The notes: generated by a model not told the origin, from the sequence alone. Positions 50,645 to 63,490 are shown, numbered from the stretch's first letter. The stretch is 64,000 nucleotides of DNA from Cucumis sativus (GCF_000004075.3 NC_026657.2:18171501-18235500), one strand, 5' to 3'. Numbers and translations are program-made.

Positions 50645-52469
50645 CTTTTTCATGAAGAATTCAGGAACTAAAAATGATGAGAAGTAGGTTAAATTTCAGG
50701 ATCAAAATTGAAAGTAAGCAAAAAGATGTGAGTTTGCTTTATCGTGTTTCAATCGAATTGTGTGTTAATCTATCAGGAATCTCATTTCAATTTCTTCAAC
50801 TTAGTTGTAGAAGGTTCCAAAATGAAGAGTTTGATATAAAATACATAATTTTCTATTTAAGTATTGAAGAACTTATGACTAGTTGAATTTAACCTTCTAA
50901 AGTTGAAACTTACTGGAAAAGTATGGAATTAAAGACCACTAAGATTGATTTATGTTGGTTGTTTATGGTGTTAAGACTTTTAAGTTGAAGCTAAGCGTTC
51001 AAAAAGTATAATTTTAGCCTAAATTAAAATATGTAGGGTTTGATATAAATTAAAGATGAAAATGAGAATTTAAGCCTTTATAAAATAAATAGCTTAAATT
51101 ATAGTAACGAAATTGGGGTAAGCGTATAATCCTCGCAGAACGAGTTCTGTTTTTTACTATGAATGGTTACTTTCAAACATTTGATACGAAAATTGTTTAC
51201 TTTGGTTTTATCGATGAGGACGTTTGGTTTGTTTATTAAGAAAACTCTGTTTTAGCTTTAAATTGCTGGAAAAAGTATGAAACATAATTATAGATGTTGG
51301 TTTATGGTAATGGAATGTAAAGGTTGGTTTCCAAACCACAAAACCAATGTACTAAGGTGATTTTACTCGTAGGCTACGTAAATGTATTTTCGTAGTGTCA
51401 CCTATGGTTGTCAGGAGGTTCTGGGGCTGAAAGAGGTCGTGACCGAAGATCCGAGAACCTGAGCCTAGGTGAGGATATGGAGGGAGAATTGAGATATGGC
51501 TTCGGGCCTATTATAACCCATGGTGGGTGTCTTTTTTACACAAAGGAGCGGGTTCATGTTGTTACTGTGGTAAGCTAATAATGCGTGGACTCCGTTTGGG
51601 CACGTGTTTCCTTGTGGTTATGGATCACATGTGAGCTATTCTGGGTCGTGTGTTTAGTATGCTATCGTGGTCGAATTAGATGGATGTTACTATTGTGGCG
51701 GGTACTAAATATGCGTGACCCAGTTGGCGGCTGCATGATTCCTTGATCATGTGCGTGCTACTCTTGGCCGTATGTTTAGACGTCTTTCCATGATCGGATT
51801 GGCTACAGGTTGGTTGGTTGGTTGATTGGGGAAAATGTGATTATAATGTTTTATTTAATACATTATTTATCGATGCGTATTTACACATCTTATGAAGCAT
51901 ATTTTTACGTGTATTTGTATCAAATTACTTGCTACTCACTAAGCATTCGGCTTATTTTTTCAATATTTTCTCTCCCTTCCCAAGTAACAACCCAGGACCA
52001 AGCTTTGTTTCAGCTTAGTCGTTCTTGTAGATCTTCAATTTCTTTTTTTTTTTTTTTTGTTTGTGTGTATAGTTTAAACTTTTGTAATTCATCACTGGGT
52101 GGTTAGTCTCATCTAGAGAGACAATGTGGACTTGTGTTTTGGAAGATCCCTAATTAGTTTGAATACTTATGTATGTAATACGTAGTTTGCACCTTATATT
52201 GTACTTGAAGTTTTGATTCGATGTGAATGTGTGTGGTGAGACACACTAGTTGTATGTAGTATCTGAATTCCGTTTCAAATTTTATAGAAGTAGAAATTAC
52301 TACATTTTCAGGTGTTGTTCCCTCATATTTTATGGGAGGTGCTGTCAACATTATTATACTTTACTCTTGAAAAGGGTGTGTTATTAATCTTACGTTTTCA
52401 AAGCATGTTTTAACGAGTAGGCTGACACCAGCATCTTTTTAAAGAGGGAAGTTTTAGAACGGGGAGTGA
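50645..52469 (+). mobile_element. Gypsy LTR, second part, unit D
   Basis: Full-length version of this segment as in unit A, from the CACTA end to GGGGAGTGA near 52469. Confidence 0.45.
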
Positions 52470-52755
52470 AAGCTTGTTTCTAAATACACTATATATATGC
52501 ATGGACATATAATATTTATAATAGTAAGTATTATTATTATTATTATTAGCTTATTATGCTCAATACTTCAAGGGAAGTGACAAGAAATGAATCAGACATC
52601 TAAAGTTGTGATCGAATTGGATGCAATAAAAGTTGCTTTATAGAGGAGGTAGGGGATTATCGTTATGATATCACTAAACATTACTTTGTGGATGGAACAT
52701 AATAGAGGGGGAGGCGGTGGGATGACCATTGGGGGATTATCAACGATGTTCTATT

Positions 52756-53550
52756 TTAAAGGTGAATGTCATGTGGTGGAGGAGGGGGAATAACCATTTG
52801 AGGGCCGCCAACATCAGAATCAAAATGATGGTGTGGTGGAGGGAGTGGAATGATCATTTTCAGGCCACCTATGTCAGAATCAAGATGATGGTGTGGAGGA
52901 GGGGGTGGGATGACCAGTTGAGGCCCGCCAACATCAGATTGTGGATGTTTGTGCGGAGGAGGTGGTGGAATGACCATTTGAGGGCCACCAACATCAGAAT
53001 CAAGATGATGGTGTGGAGGAGGGGGTGGAATGACCATTTGAGGACCGCCAACATCAGATTGTGGTTGTTTGTGCGGAGGAGGTGGTGGGATGACCATTTG
53101 AGGGCCACCAACGTCCGAATTAAGATGATGGTGTGGTGGAGGGGGTGGAATGACCAATTGAGGGCCACCAACATCGGATTGTGGAAGCTTGTGCGGTGGA
53201 GGAGGAGGGATAACCATTTGAGGGCCGCCAACATCGGAATCAAGATGATGGTGTGGTGGAGGTGGTGGAATGACCATCTGTGGTCCACCAACGTCTGAAT
53301 CAAGATGATGGTGTGGCGGAGGGGGTGGAATGACCATTTGAGGTCCGCCAACATCAGATTGTGGGTCAACATGAAGCAACACTGTAAATACACAAACAAA
53401 GAATTAGAATACATGCATACGTGATATATGTATATGTATATATATACAAACGGAAAATAATATTCTTGTATACGTACCACGACAATGTGACATTGTGGCT
53501 ATGGATAAAAGCGATAGAAAAAGAAGATAAATTCTTTGTGTTTTCTCCAT
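52756..53550 (-). CDS. Secreted Pro/His-rich 20-residue repeat protein, copy D (232 aa)
   Basis: The longest intact copy. Exon 1 (53478-53550) codes a 24-residue signal peptide plus one base; intron 53382-53477 (96 nt, GT-AG); exon 2 (52756-53381) ends in TAA. After the linker VLLHVDPQ come ten modules of exactly 20 residues. Two types partly alternate: ...PPPPPHHHLD (or HHHLN) and ...PPPPPHKLPQ, HKQPQ or HKHPQ. The ninth is divergent (SDIGGLKMIIPLPPPHHHFD) and the tenth ends HDIHL. No transmembrane segment follows the signal peptide and there is no Cys in the repeats. No dibasic cleavage site is visible between modules. It could be a cell-wall Pro-rich protein or a multi-peptide precursor; I do not recognise the family. 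Confidence 0.8.
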
Positions 53551-53614
53551 ATTGGTCACTAGAAAATGGAGAATAGAAGATTAATCTTGTGGAAATGGAT
53601 GGAGGAACGAAGGG

Positions 53615-53622
53615 TTTATATA
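53615..53622 (-). promoter_or_regulatory. TATA box, copy D
   Basis: TATATAAA on the minus strand about 65 bp before the start codon; supports the chosen start and exon 1. Confidence 0.62.
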
Positions 53623-54393
53623 AGATGGCTTTGTGGGCCAAAACAAGAATTATAGTTTAATCATAATCGGTACGCAACTCAATAAAATTGAAATTGATAA
53701 AGTTATACCCAAGCAGTTTTAATGGTCCATTTTAATGCCTAAAACTCAACAATCTTAACTTTCATCTAAAAACATCCAATATCGTGCTTAAGAGAATTTA
53801 ATTACTACTTAGAGAAATTAAATGAGAATAACAAAAAGAAGTTATCCGTGAAAAAAATAATTTCATATGCTCGTATTACCATAAATCTTCCAACAATAAC
53901 CTTCTGTAAAAAAAAAACACAAAATCTTAGTTAATGATGGTAGTTATAACAGTTTATGTCAATGGATATCAGTGCATTTTGAGAACTAAAAAATCCATGG
54001 TCCAATTCCTCCGCCTCTCCAATTTGTCCTAAAAACAATTTTAAAAGTAAAAAGTAAATTTTTGGGAACTTTTAATCAAAAAAAAAAAAAAAGAAAACAA
54101 AGGAAAAAGGAAAAAAGAAAAGATTATATGAATTAATTATTGATGGTTGTCTTAAAACCATCGAAACAAGCAATACTCAACAAAGAAGTAAATTTTATCG
54201 CTCGTAGGTCTATGGCTTGAATCTCTCATCTTCTATTGATATTGAAAAAAATGAAATTTATTAACCAAATTACTATTAGGATATATTTTATCTAACTTAA
54301 TTAGGTTGTTATATAATTTTAACTTGTGTTGTTGAATGAGAAGTTTTTTACTAATCGCAAATTGCCCCATCATTTCTTAGACTAGAAGATATA

Positions 54394-54936
54394 ATGCTAA
54401 GAAAGTTAGCAAAAGAGGTAAAATTGAACCAAGGAACGAACTATAGCTTAAGGGGTGATGGTGCCTTGATGAAATATGATAGGTTGTGTGTCCCTAGAAA
54501 CCAAGGCATAAAAGATCAAATTTTAGAGGAAGCATATAGTTCTGCATATGCAATTCATTCTGGCAGTACAAAGATGTATAGAACTTTAATTTATTGGACC
54601 TTATGAGATATTAGAACGTATTGGGCTTGCAGCGTACAATATGGTATTGCCTATGGAACTTTCGAGGATTTGTGATGTGTTTCATGTGCGATGTAGCGTA
54701 AGTACGTTTCTGATCCATCTCATATTCTTGAAACACAACCAGTTCATTTGAAAGAGAACTTGTCTTACAAAGAGGAGCCAACACAAATTCTTGATAAGAA
54801 AGAGCTGGTGCTAAGGAACTAAGTCATACCGTTAGTTAAAGTTCTTTGGGGGAACCATATTTATGAAGAAGCAACATGGGAGACTGAGCAGGCAATGAAG
54901 GCTCAATACCCACAGCGTTCCACATCATCACCATGA
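54394..54936 (+). pseudogene. Ty3/gypsy pol remnant, unit D
   Basis: Same deleted structure and same first 70 codons as in the other three units. Confidence 0.85.
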
Positions 54937-54978
54937 TCGAATTTCAAGGACGAAATTATTAAAAAGAAGATAGTAACG

Positions 54979-56279
54979 TGTAAGCCCTCGTTCTTTTCTC
55001 CTTTTATTTATTAATATTTTTAAGTTTGAAAAACAAGTTTAAATCTAATAGTTAATGTCTAAAGGTTGAATTGTTTTAATAAGGTAAATTGGTTTTAATA
55101 AGAAAGTTTGGAACAAATTTAGGTTGGTTTAAGGCTTCGACTTTTTGAGGTGTTGAAAAGAGTAAGGTAGGGGCAAAAAATGAGTTTATTTTGAAAGTGA
55201 GGGGTATTTTTGTCTATATCTATTATTAGTATTTTTCTTATATGAAGCAATTAAAAGAAAAAGAGGAGGGGAACGTCTACAAGAGGTCTTGAGTGCACGC
55301 CCTCCCCTTCCTTCGAGTTGTTCCCTCTCTCCCACCTTGTTCTCTTTCCTTGGTTTGCCGCCATACCTGCCGCTCGTCCTCACGTTTCAGGACAGCCACA
55401 AACCGCGTCGTTCATCTCTCCTTCGCGTCGTTTGGTGTCGCTTTGAAGCCTTGTCTCCATCTAATGACGCGTCACTCGATTCACCAGACGACGACGTGCA
55501 CGCGGCTAGCAAAGCCCTACCACATCACCCTTAACACAGTCGTAAGCCGGTTCTTCAACACCTCTCCTATAGCTGTCGTGCGTGGTAGCTGACTAGAGGC
55601 CAACCGAATCTTTGTCCATCTCCATTCTTCTTTCAGTTCCTACTCTTAGAGTAAGATTTTTATGGTTCGGGGTTGTTTTCTTTAGGCGATTGTGAATACC
55701 TATTAAGTTTAGACATAAACTTAACTTTTTCCACAACATTTTGGATGTTAGATTTGATTATTATAGGAGTTGGAGCTGTTGTCCAGCCGTTTAAGAACCC
55801 AAAATCGAGTGTTTTGACACAACTTTGGTAAATTTCTAAACTTCTTGGAGTCAATCTTAAATACCTGTTTGATTCTAGTGCTATCTTTAAGTAACCAATG
55901 ATGGTGGACGGTTGATTTGAACTAAGAAGGTACTTAGGATGTTGCCCATTGAAATCAAGGGTACTATGTTGAGTTCTTGGTAACATTTGGAATAGTTTCC
56001 ACAAATCATCTCTGGTTTTTATAGTGGTTTGAGGTACACAAGAAGAATTAAAATATACAATTTGATTCGTTTGAAAGTTCACTCAATTTCTAACAAGTTT
56101 CATGAATAAAATTTGAGCAAATTCTGAGGCTAAGTGAATGATTTTTGAAGTAGAAAATAGACCATAGACTTTTCACGTAATTCCAAGAAGCCTCTGGTTT
56201 TTCGAGTATCCAATAATGTATAGGTGGAATTAAAAGCTCTATTTGGTATGGTTAGAAAGCTTGTTAAATTTCCTACAAC
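54979..56279 (+). mobile_element. Gypsy LTR, first part, unit D
   Basis: TGTAAGCCCTCG start; the CACTA nest follows at 56280. The 140-codon antisense ORF is again open (55660-56082) but not called a gene. Confidence 0.65.
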
Positions 56280-59200
56280 CACTACAACAAAATCTATCTA
56301 CTACAACAGTTGTTTACATTAGAAAATGGAAGGGAGGAAAAAAAAACTGTCACAAAAGGTAAAAATACCCGTCATTTGTGGGAAAAGGCGAAATTTTTCA
56401 GATAGCATTTTTTGCGACAGTTATTTGATGTCGTAGAAGATACATCAAATAATTTATTTAATTTATTAAAATTCAATTCAATTTAAATGAAAAGTAAAGG
56501 GTTTTAAGGCTTTTCCCCCAAATAAAAATTTCCCCAAATTAAAAACCCTCATTCCTCTCGCAAATAAGCCATCTCAAAACGCGAAGAAGACCATCTTTGG
56601 ATGACGCCCGTTCCCATCACCACCACCGCCTTCTCATTCCCGTCTCCTCACTCTATTACTATCGCAACCTCCTTTATCGAACGACAAACCTCCTCTATGA
56701 TAACCTGTTTAATCTGTGCCTGTCATCTCCAATCCACCGCAATCTCTTCAACATTCAAACCACGACCGTCACCTCCTCTGTCGGTAAGTCATTTGTTCCT
56801 TTTCTCTTTCTCTCTCTTCGCAAAGTTGTTCTCTTGTCACTACTTCCCTCAACTCCATGAGTCGTCGGTAAGGGTCTTAAATTTTCAACTTCGTTTGAAT
56901 TTCCACTTTTGCGCAAACAAACACCCTATGTGATGTATGTGAAATAAATGTTGGATTTATCTTTAACTTAAATTAGACCAAAAAATGTTAAGACTTGAAG
57001 CTGAAAGAGAAAGCAAGACAAAAAGGGAGAAGGTCCTGAAAATGTCCTTCATGTGTTTAGGTTTATGAGATGTTTATTTAAGGAAATTTTGATTTAAGAT
57101 ATATTCTTTTATTATATGACACCTCCCCTTGTCTTAATTTTATATAATACTATTTGGTGATGTGTTTTGTTTGTTTTTCTACTGTGCATTTTTTCATGAG
57201 AAGATTGTTCTTTGGTGTTTAGGGGAGCCTAATAACTTCATCCTTAGCTGAGCAAGAGTTCTCTAACTCTAACTTAGGAGGAGCCTAAAGGTAAGTATTT
57301 GTTGATGGTAGTAGACACAGTAGACCTTTATTTATCAACACACTACAAGAAAAATGGTCTACGACGACAGTTATTTATTGTCGTGAACAAAATCCATGAC
57401 AATTATTTTCAGTGATAGAAGCGGGAGTTATGGAAAGTCCTTCCATGACATTTTTCAAAAACTGTCTCCATAAGTTATTTCATTACATAACATAAATGTC
57501 GTTAGTTAGCATTCTACGACATCAAATAACTGTAATATTTTATTTTATGACAATAAATAACTATCATCATTTATGTATTAAGAACAGTTAAATAAATGTC
57601 ATGAATTCGTTTATTGTGACATGTTTTAAATGTCACGAATATGTCAATTGCGACAAATTTTTTTTAAAAAATGTCATTGTTTTGCTACTGATGACATTAT
57701 TTTTCTGTCAAAGATAGGGCAATCGTGACAATTAATTTTTGTAAAAAAACTGTCATTGTTTTCGTATTCACAACAATTAATAACTGTTAAAAATTCATAT
57801 ATTACGACATGTTTTTCCTGTTGCAAATTACTCGATTAGTACAGTTTTTTCCTGTTCTCCTTGCCACTCCGCCATTACACGAACCATTTGAATGACAATA
57901 ATGTAGCTGACAATTTGACAATTTTGAATTTATAATATTGACACCCATATAGAAAAAATTAGCCAACAATTTAATATATATACGCTATAATACAATTTAT
58001 AATATTCGTACATTTCCAATCAAGTTCCAACAATTTACAAGTACAGAATCTCAGCCCTTAATCAAAAAATATTTTAAATAGCATCAGAATACATATAACA
58101 AGATTTTCTGCTAAAGCATAAACGACCAACCGAGAATGTTTGTCTCTGAAAATGTTCTTTGAAAGTAAACTCATGAAGTTGTCGACTCCAGTTGAACCTA
58201 CGAAGACAACATGAATATAAGCATCCATCATAGAACAAGAGAGTACAACTCTTATAGAAAATTTCAACATTGAGAATTACCTATCACTACATACGTCGAT
58301 AAGATAAACAACTACATAGCAGAGCACACATGTAGAATAACAACATCAACTTAACATCCACTTGGTCTACCATATTGGAACTTTTTACAAATTACAACTC
58401 TTGTATCATTACTCTTTAGAAAACTTAGCTGGATATAAATAAGTAATCAACAAGAAAATTCTTGAATAAGTAATCATAAGTAATAATCGAGATGAATGAA
58501 ACTTAAGAATCCATTAGTAGTTCACTGTCACTAAGGTTGGAAGAAACGTTATCCAACAAGAACCAAAAAGTTTCCATCTTAAGGAGTCAAACACTTTCAA
58601 ATCTACAAATATCAGAAAGAAGACAGTTTTCATGTGCAATCCACTTCAGTTAATGAAGCCAAGAAATATTAAGGTACTAGGAAAATGAAACTAGAACAAC
58701 TTGTATCATTTATGGCTTGACAGAATTTAAAGGTCTCCTAGTTTCTTATAAAAAAAAAGCTCTACCAATGAGTACCGACATAAAATCCATGACAATTTAC
58801 ACAAGTACCAATTTAGCAATAGCAATAAGTACAGACATAACACCCATGGCAATTTACACAAGTAGCAATAGTCAACCACTATAAGCATACTATTCATGAT
58901 AAAAAAACAAAATTGTAGCATCCTAGCAGGTATATTGTTGGTATCGATAGGTTGTTTTCAAGTATTTATCTTGTTTCGTAAAGCAACAATTCAATAGTTT
59001 GTTTTAGCATATATAACCACTAAAATTGAATAATGACAAATCATCAAAGAGTGAAAAATGGAAAGCCAATAACTTCAACAAACTAAAGTTGTAAGAGTAT
59101 ATACTTTGAAATAAATATTACCTGTTAACTATATCGTTAGATTGTTCTTATCTTCTTTATATGTTAGAGGTATCCTCTTGAGTTGCTAGCCTTCATAAGA

Positions 59201-59698
59201 TATATACCTTTATTATCTGACGTGCTCCATTTCTATTGGATGCTTGCCAATTCTCTATGATCATACATCTGAAGGCTGAATCACATTTTCATCATGTAAT
59301 CGGACTTTAGTGATTGGATTTGGACGTTTAAGATCATGCAAAATAAGAAGCACAAATGTAGATATGCAACGTAATATGTTTACAATAAGAAAACTAAAAC
59401 TTCTAAATGAATTCTGAATCTTTATACACCCCGAGTATGATGACATGCACAAAATTCTTCTCCTAGATTCAATGTATAGAGATGAATATTGTTTATGGAT
59501 ACCTTACTATGATTTCCTTACAATGTACAATCTACTTGAAGGTAGTTGAGGTTCTAAAGTACCTAAATACACCGTTCCTACAAATTGGAACCGATAGTCT
59601 GTCAGAGATAAAAAATATCTAATATAAGAACTTTTGTGGTTAGCTTTTTGAACATCTTAACTTTTAACAAGTCAATAAGAAATGGAAACAAGAGCATA
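56280..59698 (+). mobile_element. Outer CACTA nest, unit D (left part)
   Basis: Left end CACTACAACAAAATC at 56280. The inner element begins at 57341, with a 2-bp CA duplication just before it. The nest is interrupted at 59699 by a different CACTA element, and its right ends are not in the window. Confidence 0.65.
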
Positions 59699-60130
59699 CA
59701 CTACTACAAAAATGGGTTTACTTGACGTCAAGTATGAACTATCTTAAAGAAAAAACGTCAAGTATAGTCTTAAAAAATATGAAGTTTTCACGAATTTTTT
59801 TTAATTATTTTATGTTAGCTTTATTTGACATTTTTTTTTTGTGTCAAGTATAAAGTAGATTTTACTTGACATTTTATTCGAGTTAAAAGTAGTGAACATT
59901 TACTTGACACAAAAAACATGTCAGGTAATGGTTTTAAAAAAGAAAATTTTTACGTTAACTTTTATATGACATGGTTTTCGCGTCAAATATAGTGGAGATT
60001 TATTTGACAGTTTATTCGCAGTCAAAATATAGTGGAGATTTTACTTGACGTTTTTTTCGTGTCACGTATAGGGACATTTACTTGACGCGAAAACAACGTC
60101 AAATATAGTTAACATTTTTTATTTAACACT
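59699..60130 (+). repeat. Subterminal repeats of second CACTA element
   Basis: At least eight copies of a word like TTTACTTGACGT or its inverse ACGTCAAGTA/GTCAAATATAG, about 30-60 bp apart. This differs from the TGTCGT/GACAGT words of the first CACTA family, so the two elements belong to different subfamilies. Confidence 0.8.
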
Positions 60131-61200
60131 TTTAAAATGTCAATTGCCAAAATGTTTAAATATAAAACATTTAAAAATATGAAAATAAAAAGTATAAAAA
60201 TCAACTTATTAAAATAATTTTTTAAAAATCAACTTATTAAAATAATTTTTTTTAAAATCAACTTATGAAAATAAATCTTTTGAAATTTTTCACTTAAATA
60301 ATTTGAAATCTCTCATTAAATTAAATTTACTAAAATCTCTCGTTAAAATAAATTTGTTGAAAATTTTCCTTTAAATAAAATTATTGAAAATATTTCCTTA
60401 AATAGATTTATTAAGATATTTTAATGAAAAACTCATTAAATAAATTTATTAAAATATTTTAATAAAATATTATTAAATAAATTTTTGAAATCTTTCACTA
60501 AAACAAACTTTTACAAATTTTGACTAAAATAAATTTGTTGAAATCTTTACTTAAATTAAATTTATTAAAATCTTTCTTTTAAATAAACCTATTGAAAATA
60601 TTTTATTTAAATAAATTTATTGAAACCATTTCTTTAAATAAATTTATTAAAACATTTTAATGAAAAGTTTATTAAATAAATTTATTAAAATACTTTAATA
60701 AAAAATTGTTAAATAAATTTTTTGAAATTTATCACTAAAATAATTTTTTGAATTCATTAAAATAAGTTTATTGAATCTTTCCTTTAAACAATTTTATTGA
60801 AAATATTTCATTAAATAAATTTATTAAAATATTTTATACAAAATTTATAAATAAATTTATATATTTTAATGAAATCTTTCATTAAGTAAATTTATCAAAG
60901 TATTTTGATGAAATGCTTATTTAATAAATATTAAAATATTTTAATGAAAACATTATTAAATGTATTGGTTAAAAACTTTAACGAAAATATTATGAAATAA
61001 ATTTATTAAAAAAATTAATAAAAAATAATTAAATAAATTTATTGAAATCTTTCATTAAAATATTTTACCAAAACAGATTTGTTGAACTGTTTCACTAAAT
61101 AAATTTATTTCAATATTTCATCAAAGAAATTCATTAAAATATTTTATTGAAATGATTATTAATGAAATTTATTGAAACATTTTAATAAATTTTAAATGGA
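60131..61200. repeat. AT-rich degenerate tandem repeat in second CACTA element
   Basis: About 1 kb of irregular repeats around TTAAATAAATTTATTGAAA and CTTTCATTAAA, with a period of roughly 30-45 bp and much decay. No coding capacity. Confidence 0.7.
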
Positions 61201-62340
61201 TCAACTTTTTCCATTGTTTAGTTTTTAGTTTGTAGTGTAGATTAATAATAGATCCAATTTATTGGTATATCTCCATAATTATTTACTTTTACACATCATT
61301 TATCACTACTCACATAAAAAAAATTACAAATTTTGTGACATGATTAGACAATTTGATAGACAAAAATAGGTGATATCCAGGAGATGCATATCTAAATATT
61401 GTGTTGGTAAGTGATATAATATTAAGTTCTCGCACATCAACTTGATTTTATGAAGTTTTGTTTAATAAAAAAATCATTTTATTAAAGTGAGCATATATAA
61501 CTCAATTCAGTTATTTACCAAAAAATTAAAATCAAAATAATTTAAGGTTTCTTTTTTCTTTTTTTGTTTCTTTTTATGGAAAGATTGAAGATCTTGGAAA
61601 CCTAAAACATAATTTAAGAAAATTGTTTAATGATAGCGAAAATTAAGAATAAATTAATAAAAACAAATAAATTGAAACAAAAACTCACAAACCGCTCTAT
61701 TTAATTTTTTTTAAATGATATAATTAAAAAAAATATTATCAAAAACTAAGAAATAAAGAAAAATAATAATAATAACAAATTGGTACAAATCTATTATTTT
61801 CTAATTTTCACCCTTTCAACTTATTTTCTATTATCAATTCCTAATTTCTCCTATAAAAACCTTCTTTCCTAATTCAAAAATATTCATCATCTCAAATCTT
61901 TATATTCTCATGATCAATCCATGGATCTTCCTCAAAAGTTAACAAAAACTCATGTAATTTTCTTTCCTTTTTAATGTTTCTTTCATTTTTTTCTATAGAA
62001 ATTTTCATGTTGATTATTAAAAATGATTAGTGGGCTTTTTTTTCAACTTCCTCAATAACACTTCTTTCCTTTTATATATTGTTAAAAAAGGTATCCAATG
62101 AAAAGATGAAAAATTTATTGCTTTTCAAGTTTTAACCTTAAAACAATATATATGGAAAAAATTTATATTTATATATTGTTAAAAAAGCTTGTTTTATTTT
62201 ATATTTATATATGAAAAAAAATAATTTTTTGAAAAGTTTATCAAATATATTTATTGAAATATTTTAATTAAATTTATTAAATTCATTTAATTAAAAATAT
62301 CAAGTAAATATATTAAAATCTTTTATTTCCCTATTTTTAG
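61201..62340. other. AT-rich 5' region of second CACTA element
   Basis: No recognised gene. Near 61921 a short ORF starts MDLPQKLTKTH and meets a GTAATT donor-like site, a possible small exon, but nothing identifies it. Confidence 0.3.
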
Positions 62341-62660
62341 TAATCCCTCACGTCTCCACGATGAAACCCTATTCTCATCTCCACGCTTCCACACAACACA
62401 GGCGAACGGCCACTTCTTCGAATCGACGGACGACTTCCACACAACACAGAGTGGCAAACGGCGAATGGCTTCCACACGACGAACGCTTCCACCCGGCGAA
62501 CAGCTTCCACCCGGCGAACAGCTTCAACCCGTTGCGAACAGCTTCAACCCGACGAATGGCTTCCACGCAGCGAACAACTTCCACAGTGAACGGCTTCCAC
62601 GACTGCGAACATCTTCCGCACGGCGAACTGCTTCCGCGTTCAAAGGTTTTTTATGCTCCT
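62341..62660 (+). repeat. GC-richer leader with short tandem repeats
   Basis: Repeats of about 18-21 bp around GGCGAACAGCTTCCACCC between 62388 and 62640. They make overlapping ORFs on both strands (62361-62678, 62465-62695, 62375-62584), which are repeat artefacts. It may be a transcribed leader of the element's gene. Confidence 0.5.
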
Positions 62661-63116
62661 CATTCTTATTGTATTTAACATTTTTCAATGAATAATGCTC
62701 CCTTGAATTTGATTTATATCTTGTAATTAAGGATGATATTGTAAACCCAAAGTGAGAAACACACAAAGAGAAGAAAATTGAGAATGACTCTTGTATATTT
62801 ATATTTATTTGTGTTATATGTTTATGTTGTTTATGTTCAAATTCGTAAACAAATGGTATAATCTAATTGACAAATAGAGAAGACCATCATTTTTCTTTAT
62901 TGTTGTTTTTTACAGGAATGAGTAATGAAAAATTAAGGGTGACTCTTGGATGTTTTTAGACCGTAATTAATTTTGTTGTCGTTATGGTTATAATTATCAT
63001 ATTGATTTGTTTATAGTAATGAGTAATGAATTGGTATATTTACTCTTGGTAAGATTCATACTTTTGAATGCCATTTTTTTTTATAGTAATGAGTAATGAA
63101 TTGATCTTGTGTGCAT

Positions 63117-63194
63117 CATCATATCCCAATTACACATGCATCTTGGAAGCTGGTGCCGACTGAGTTGAAAGAAAAAGTATACAATATGATTGAG
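63117..63194 (+). pseudogene. Conserved motif of CACTA-associated protein (exon remnant)
   Basis: Reads HHIPITHASWKLVP then TELKEKVYNMIE and stops at a GTATGT donor. Plant CACTA and Ptta/En/Spm-related proteins carry a similar stretch (W..VP..LK..IW..I). The motif assignment is from memory. The rest of the protein between this and the protease exons is missing. Confidence 0.55.
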
Positions 63195-63261
63195 GTATGT
63201 AATCATCCTTCTCATTTGGAAATCATGCAAATACTACACATTTATTGTATATTTTGAGTCA

Positions 63262-63490
63262 TATTATCTTGTGGTTATCCTGTAGCCTTGGTAGCCCCAT
63301 AGCCTGTATATTTTTAGTCATACTATCTTGTGGTTATCCTGTAGCCTTGGTAGCCCCATAGCCTTGGTCTTGTGGCTATCCTGTAGCCTTGGTAGCCCCG
63401 TAGCATTGGTAGCCAATCATGTATATATTACACAATTATTGTATATTTTAAGTTGTATTATGTGTGGCTATCCTGCTATGGTAGCCAATC
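63262..63490 (+). repeat. Minisatellite in intron-like region
   Basis: Repeats of TATCCTGTAGCCTTGGTAGC with CCCATAGCC or a shorter ending, three good copies then degenerate ones to 63490. It lies between the two exon remnants and accounts for the ORF at 63328-63546. Confidence 0.75.

Larger units (their letters stand above)
50495..59698 (+). repeat. Tandem segmental duplication, unit D (truncated)
   Basis: Fourth copy of the block. Collinearity with unit A stops exactly at the equivalent of position 9304, where a new CACTA terminus begins at 59699. The rest of the unit probably resumes beyond the window. This unit has the longest intact copy of the repeat-protein gene. Confidence 0.93.

Noticed and set aside
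52729..53298. Plus-strand 189-codon ORF over the repeat gene (and its equivalents in other units)
   Set aside because: It is the antisense shadow of the 60-bp coding repeats. It lacks a signal peptide or intron logic and its residues (WWR, HLRATN) are the complement of the Pro/His modules.
52756..53381. Regular 60-bp repeats considered as a CRISPR array
   Set aside because: There are no unique spacers; the whole unit repeats, it is in frame, and the sequence is a plant genome.
52869..53480. Minus-strand 203-codon ORF in another frame of the repeat gene
   Set aside because: Reads through the intron and gives the off-frame version of the modules. The spliced frame has a signal peptide and exact 20-residue periodicity.
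62361..62766. ORFs of 69-105 codons on both strands
   Set aside because: They follow an 18-21-bp tandem repeat inside the second CACTA element; not genes.
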